From Cutibacterium granulosum (lineage in GTDB: Bacteria; Actinomycetota; Actinomycetes; Propionibacteriales; Propionibacteriaceae): 64,000 bases of DNA. The stretch is taken from contig NZ_LT906441.1 of NCBI RefSeq assembly GCF_900186975.1, positions 1,612,001 through 1,676,000 of the forward strand. Direction: 5' to 3'. The notes below the pieces were generated by a model that did no database searches, was not told where the DNA came from, and saw only the letters and a list, made by a program, of their open reading frames with translations. The translations under genes and the position numbers were made by a program. Positions within the stretch are counted from its first letter, which is position 1, and each line of letters opens with the position of its first letter. Shown here piece by piece: positions 60,205 through 64,000 of this stretch.

Positions 60205-60855
60205 TCAGCACCTCGGAACGCGTACCTCGTCCGCACATTCCTCCGACAGGTCCTCAGCCTTCGTCACCCCGGTACCCACCCGGTTGGCGTGCAGGACGAG
60301 TGTCCAGTCCTCCCCACGCAGCGGCACGATGATGATCGGACGACGTTGGCGTCGCGAGAGCTGCATGGCAACCGAACCGTCGAACCACTCCTTGGCCTGC
60401 CAGCGGAATCCCGGTGCCCGGGTGCCCACCATGAAGGCACCGGCATTGACGGTGTGTGCCAGGTGCGCGAGCTCACGGTCCGTCAGCCCAGCCAGGTAGC
60501 GGAACTGCCAGGTGATGTCCAGGTGGGCGCTCATCACCTGCTCCAAGGCGGTGCGCAGATCGACCTCACGCTCGTGGCAGGGGGTGCGCTCCTCGTCGGG
60601 GATGAGGGGGACGGAACCCTCGCCATCGGCCACCGGGACGCGGGACTCATCGACGTAGGCCATGACCAACTCGCACCGGTGGGCGCGGGCATGCTCCAAG
60701 GCAGCCTCGATGATACGTACTGGAATTCCGGGAAACACTGCCACCACGAGGGGGTGACCGCTCATGGGTACGCGCGGAAGGTGCTCGTGCTTGGTGGTCG
60801 TCGACCCGCAGGTGGGGCAGGCGGATTCTCGTGGGACGTCAGCGGTGGTCGTCAT
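60205..60855 (-). CDS. universal-stress-protein-like with N-terminal Cys/His knuckle
   Basis: The 216-aa protein has an N-terminal segment with Cys13, Cys16, His23 and His25 (CPTCGS and HEH), able to bind zinc, followed by a USP fold (PLVVAVFPGIPVRIIEAALEHA, GAFMVGTRAPGFRWQAKEWFDGSVAMQLSR and RRPIIIVPL). Start at 60855 with GGAGG. The role is unknown. It is close to the UPF0182 gene on the same strand. Confidence 0.75.
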   Translation of the reverse strand: MTTTADVPRESACPTCGSTTTKHEHLPRVPMSGHPLVVAVFPGIPVRIIEAALEHARAHRCELVMAYVDESRVPVADGEGSVPLIPDEERTPCHEREVDLRTALEQVMSAHLDITWQFRYLAGLTDRELAHLAHTVNAGAFMVGTRAPGFRWQAKEWFDGSVAMQLSRRQRRPIIIVPLRGEDWTLVLHANRVGTGVTKAEDLSEECADEVRVPRC

Positions 60856-61023
60856 GTCAGCCTCCTTGGACTGAGATCATCCTTGATAAGTCCCACAGTA
60901 GTCCCACGGCCCCCCGGCGATGGTCAGGAGCCCGAAATCGTCCTCGGAAGCGTCGCCGCATGCCACGTACAACCATCCCCCTGGACGGTCGCACGTGGTC
61001 CTGAGCTCAGCGAGGCATCGAAC

Positions 61024-64000
61024 TCAGCGAGGCTTCTTGCGGGCCTGCTCGACGAGCGTGCGAGCCTGGTCGACCTGCTTCTGGTACTCCCCCAGATTGC
61101 CCTCGTCCAGGGCCTTGTCGGCTTGCACGAAGGCCTTCTGAGCCTGGTCCAGCAGCTCGGAGGCGTCGGTGGAGGCATTCGGGCTCGGCACGCCGGTTGC
61201 CCCACCGCTCCTCGCACCGGGTGACGGTGAGGCCGATGATGCAGCACTGGGCGGCGCCTGTGGAGCGGCCGATGGACTGCCGCTCGATCCCTGCTGGCCA
61301 GGCACGTCCGGATCCGTCATGTCGACCGCGGTCTCCCCCGTCGAGGCGCCGGCGTCACCACCGAAGACCTGGTCCAGGGCCTCCTGCAGGGTGTCACCGA
61401 TGCCGACGTTCTCGCCGAATCGCACGGCGACGAACCGCAACACCGGATATCCACCGCTACCCGTCTGGCGTTGGGCATAGATGGGTTGGACGTACATGAG
61501 TCCGCCGCCCACCGGAAGGGTGAGGAGGTTGCCGTGGGTTGCCGAGGCCGAACCACGGTTCTGGTACGGCAACAGTTTCGCCGAGACGTTCTCGTCGGCG
61601 GTGATGGCGCTGGCGGTCTGGTTGGGGCCGGCGATCTGGGTCGTCCCAGACATCCGCAGCACCCGGATCTTGCCGTACCCGGGTTTGGTGGCGTCGGATC
61701 CGACCGAGACGTAGGAGGCCAGATTCTGCCGCTTGTTCGGCACCATGACGGCGGTCGCGGAGTACTGCGGATCGTCGTCGTCGGGCCAGCGAATCGTGAG
61801 GTAGTACGGAGGCTCCAGCCCGGCGTCGGAACGGACCGGGTCGTCGGGTGCCTCCCAGACGTCGTTGTGCTGGTACCACGTGTTGGGGTTGGTGGTGTGG
61901 TACTGGCCGAGCATGGCCCGCTGCACCTTGAAGAGGTCCTGGGGATAGCGCACGTGCGCCAACAGATCCTTCGACATGGCACTACGTGGCTTCACGGTTC
62001 CGGGGTACACCTTCTGCCAGGTCTGCAGGATGGGGTCGTCGGGTTGCCAGGCGTACAGCTGGACCGTGCCGTCATAGGCATCCACGACGGCCTTGACACT
62101 GTTGCGGATGTAGTTGATCTCGGTGCCACGCTGGGCGACCCGGTTGCCGGTCGTGGAGTCGGAGGCAGCATCGCGCAGATCGACCTTGGTGGAGTTCGGG
62201 TAGTCCGAGGAGGTCGTGTACCCGTCGACGATCCACACCATGCGTCCATCGACGACAGCGGGCAGGGAGTCGCTGTCCACGGTGAGCCACGGGGCAACCT
62301 TGGCGACCCGGTCACGGGGCTTGCGGTCGTAGAGGATCTTGGAGTTCGAGTGCACCCGGTCCGAGAGCAGCAGGTTGATGTCGGCCATCTGGGTGGCGTA
62401 CATGGTACGCAACACGGGATTGCCGATGGCCACCCCTCCGCGTCCGGCATAGGTGGTCATGGTCTCGGTCCCAGCAGCTGCGGAACCGCCACCGGGGGTG
62501 TCGAGTTCGACGGGTTCTGCGCCATCCCGGGCACCGACGACCACCCAGGGATCAGCCATCTCGCCGTAGTAGACGCGCGACTGGTCCTCCTTGATCGATC
62601 CGGTGGTGGGGATGTCCTTGGCCAGCCAGGTGGGCTCCCCGGAGTTCTCCCGGCGGCCACCGGCAGCAGCGACCATGCCGTAACCATGGGTGTAGACGGT
62701 GTGGACGTTGTTCCAGCTCTTGTCGGCGATACCGTTCTGGTCGATCTCGCGGGCTCCCACGACGACATCGGTGGACTTGCCGTCGATCGTGTAACGGTCC
62801 ACGTCAAGGATCTTGGGGAAGGAGTAGAAACCGCGTACCTGCTGCAGCTGTTCGAAAGTGGGAGCGACGACGGCAGGGTCCATGAGTCGGATGGCCGGCA
62901 GTGTCTCGGCATCGGTCTTGAGCTGACCGGCCGACGTCGTGGTGCGTGCAGCGTAGTCGGTGATGGTCGTGTCCTGGATGCCGAACGCCTTGCGGGTGGC
63001 TGCGATGTTGTTGACGATGTAGGGACGCTCCTTGTCCGGGGCGTCCGGAACGACTTGGAACCGCTGCATGACCGCCGGATAGATCCCCTGGATGATGAGG
63101 GTGGAGACGAGCATGAGCGCAATACCCATCCCCGGTACCCCCCAACGTCGCCACCAGGCGTTGGCGACGAACAGCGCTGCGACGAGGAAGGCGATGATGG
63201 CAACGACGATCTTGGCAGTGGCTCGGTAGTGGTCGGCAGTGAATCCGACGCCGGTGAACAGACCGTTGTCGGAGACGGCGAGCCCGTAACGCCCCAGGAT
63301 CGTCGACAACCCGAAGAACACCAGACCCATGGCCAGCAGCACCGAGATGTGCGACTGCGCACGTGCTGAGAGCAGGTGCTGCTCGGTGCGTCTGGCCTGG
63401 GCCAGGCCACCGGGAACCAGACTGCGCGGCACGAGGTAGTTCACCGACCCCATGACGAGATGAACGCCGAAGGCCGCGATGACGCTGGTGATGACCAGTG
63501 CCATCCCCAGCGACACCAGGTACTTGTACCACGGGTAGTCGAAGACGTAGAACGAGATGTCCTTGTCGAAGTACGGATCACGAGCCCCGAACGACGTCGC
63601 ATTCCACCATGCCAGCACGGTCGTGGTCTGGGCGACGGACGTCGCAGCAATGATCAGTGCCAGTGCCCCGGAGCAGACGCCGATGATCGCGCGGTGATGT
63701 TTCTCGAGGTGGGCACGGTACTTCCGAGCGAACTCGGTGTTCGTCTCGGCCACGGTGCGAGGACGCAGTTTCATGGCCAGCACCATGTTGCCGGCAGTGG
63801 TGGCCCACACGAGAGTTCCGACGGCGAGGAACAGTCCGGTTCCGGTGAGCAGTCTGGTGAGGTAGACCCGCTGGAAATGCAGTGAGGAGAACCACAGCAG
63901 GTTCGAGGTGATGGACGAGGCCACCAGCCAGCACAGCACGATGCCCGTCACCACTGCAGCAGCGATCCAACCGCCGCGATGGGTCGTGGCCCTGCGATTG
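61024..64000 (-). CDS. UPF0182 family large membrane protein (5' end outside window)
   Basis: At least 990 aa. It has an N-terminal region with several membrane helices and a large extracytoplasmic domain (about 300-850) with DPAVVAPTFEQLQQVRGFYSFPKI-like sequence and IWKVYPGTV. A Gln/Ala/Pro/Ser-rich segment and a coiled tail (QAQKAFVQADKALDEGNLGE) end the protein. The frame stays open to the right end of the window. The function of this actinobacterial family is unknown. Confidence 0.9.
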   Translation of the reverse strand, partial: NRRATTHRGGWIAAAVVTGIVLCWLVASSITSNLLWFSSLHFQRVYLTRLLTGTGLFLAVGTLVWATTAGNMVLAMKLRPRTVAETNTEFARKYRAHLEKHHRAIIGVCSGALALIIAATSVAQTTTVLAWWNATSFGARDPYFDKDISFYVFDYPWYKYLVSLGMALVITSVIAAFGVHLVMGSVNYLVPRSLVPGGLAQARRTEQHLLSARAQSHISVLLAMGLVFFGLSTILGRYGLAVSDNGLFTGVGFTADHYRATAKIVVAIIAFLVAALFVANAWWRRWGVPGMGIALMLVSTLIIQGIYPAVMQRFQVVPDAPDKERPYIVNNIAATRKAFGIQDTTITDYAARTTTSAGQLKTDAETLPAIRLMDPAVVAPTFEQLQQVRGFYSFPKILDVDRYTIDGKSTDVVVGAREIDQNGIADKSWNNVHTVYTHGYGMVAAAGGRRENSGEPTWLAKDIPTTGSIKEDQSRVYYGEMADPWVVVGARDGAEPVELDTPGGGSAAAGTETMTTYAGRGGVAIGNPVLRTMYATQMADINLLLSDRVHSNSKILYDRKPRDRVAKVAPWLTVDSDSLPAVVDGRMVWIVDGYTTSSDYPNSTKVDLRDAASDSTTGNRVAQRGTEINYIRNSVKAVVDAYDGTVQLYAWQPDDPILQTWQKVYPGTVKPRSAMSKDLLAHVRYPQDLFKVQRAMLGQYHTTNPNTWYQHNDVWEAPDDPVRSDAGLEPPYYLTIRWPDDDDPQYSATAVMVPNKRQNLASYVSVGSDATKPGYGKIRVLRMSGTTQIAGPNQTASAITADENVSAKLLPYQNRGSASATHGNLLTLPVGGGLMYVQPIYAQRQTGSGGYPVLRFVAVRFGENVGIGDTLQEALDQVFGGDAGASTGETAVDMTDPDVPGQQGSSGSPSAAPQAPPSAASSASPSPGARSGGATGVPSPNASTDASELLDQAQKAFVQADKALDEGNLGEYQKQVDQARTLVEQARKKPR

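Overview
The window is a high-GC actinobacterial chromosome segment, most likely from the Propionibacteriaceae (Cutibacterium/Propionibacterium group). Evidence for this is an actinobacterial gene set (NucS, WhiB, SigH/RsrA, bL37, PdtaS-type kinase, Kgd-type 2-oxoglutarate decarboxylase/dehydrogenase, actinobacterial Rho) together with a methylmalonyl-CoA epimerase-like gene and an ATP:cob(I)alamin adenosyltransferase, as expected in propionate metabolism. The genus is inferred; nothing in the window proves it.

Layout. 1-7.7 kb: sugar uptake and phosphorylated-sugar metabolism (C-terminal part of a PTS permease, GH65 phosphorylase, beta-phosphoglucomutase, YbbN-like protein, phosphoglucomutase). 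7.9-15 kb: a 50-aa membrane protein with a PH-domain protein, epimerase homologue, DivIVA-like coiled coil, nucS with a divergent Cys/His protein, alpha/beta hydrolase, lipoprotein cyclophilin, cobalamin adenosyltransferase and a DUF2550-type protein. 15.3-27.7 kb (minus): complete F1Fo ATP synthase operon (atpBEFHAGDC) with two small upstream membrane genes, preceded by a wecA-tsaC-prmC-prfA chain and rpmE. 27.9-35.1 kb (minus): rho and the threonine/lysine genes thrB-thrC-hom-lysA. 35.3-41.5 kb: tRNA-Arg(CCG), a GT87-like membrane protein and kgd. 41.6-49.6 kb: DUF6104-type protein, WhiB, PdtaS-like kinase, bL37, RsrA/SigH, DoxX, aroA-rsgA-hisN. 49.7-56.2 kb (minus): serA and a five-gene peptide-type ABC transporter operon. 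56.8 kb: initiator tRNA. 57.1-59.9 kb: a visibly AT-richer block with an ArsR-family repressor divergent from a coupled EamA-transporter/GAPDH pair. 60.2-64 kb: universal stress protein and a UPF0182 membrane protein that runs off the window.

Most of the window is conserved core. The part most likely to be a new system is the ArsR-EamA-GAPDH block next to the initiator tRNA. A GAPDH gene one base downstream of a small-molecule exporter, under a divergent ArsR repressor, resembles the known arsenate-resistance logic (GAPDH makes 1-arseno-3-phosphoglycerate and the MFS protein ArsJ exports it), but with a transporter of an unrelated superfamily. Resistance to a GAPDH-targeting inhibitor is the main alternative.

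Other points of note are an epimerase homologue lacking the expected His metal ligand, a perfect CRP-type palindrome upstream of kgd, a 17-bp palindromic tandem repeat upstream of serA, and several genes that look leaderless.
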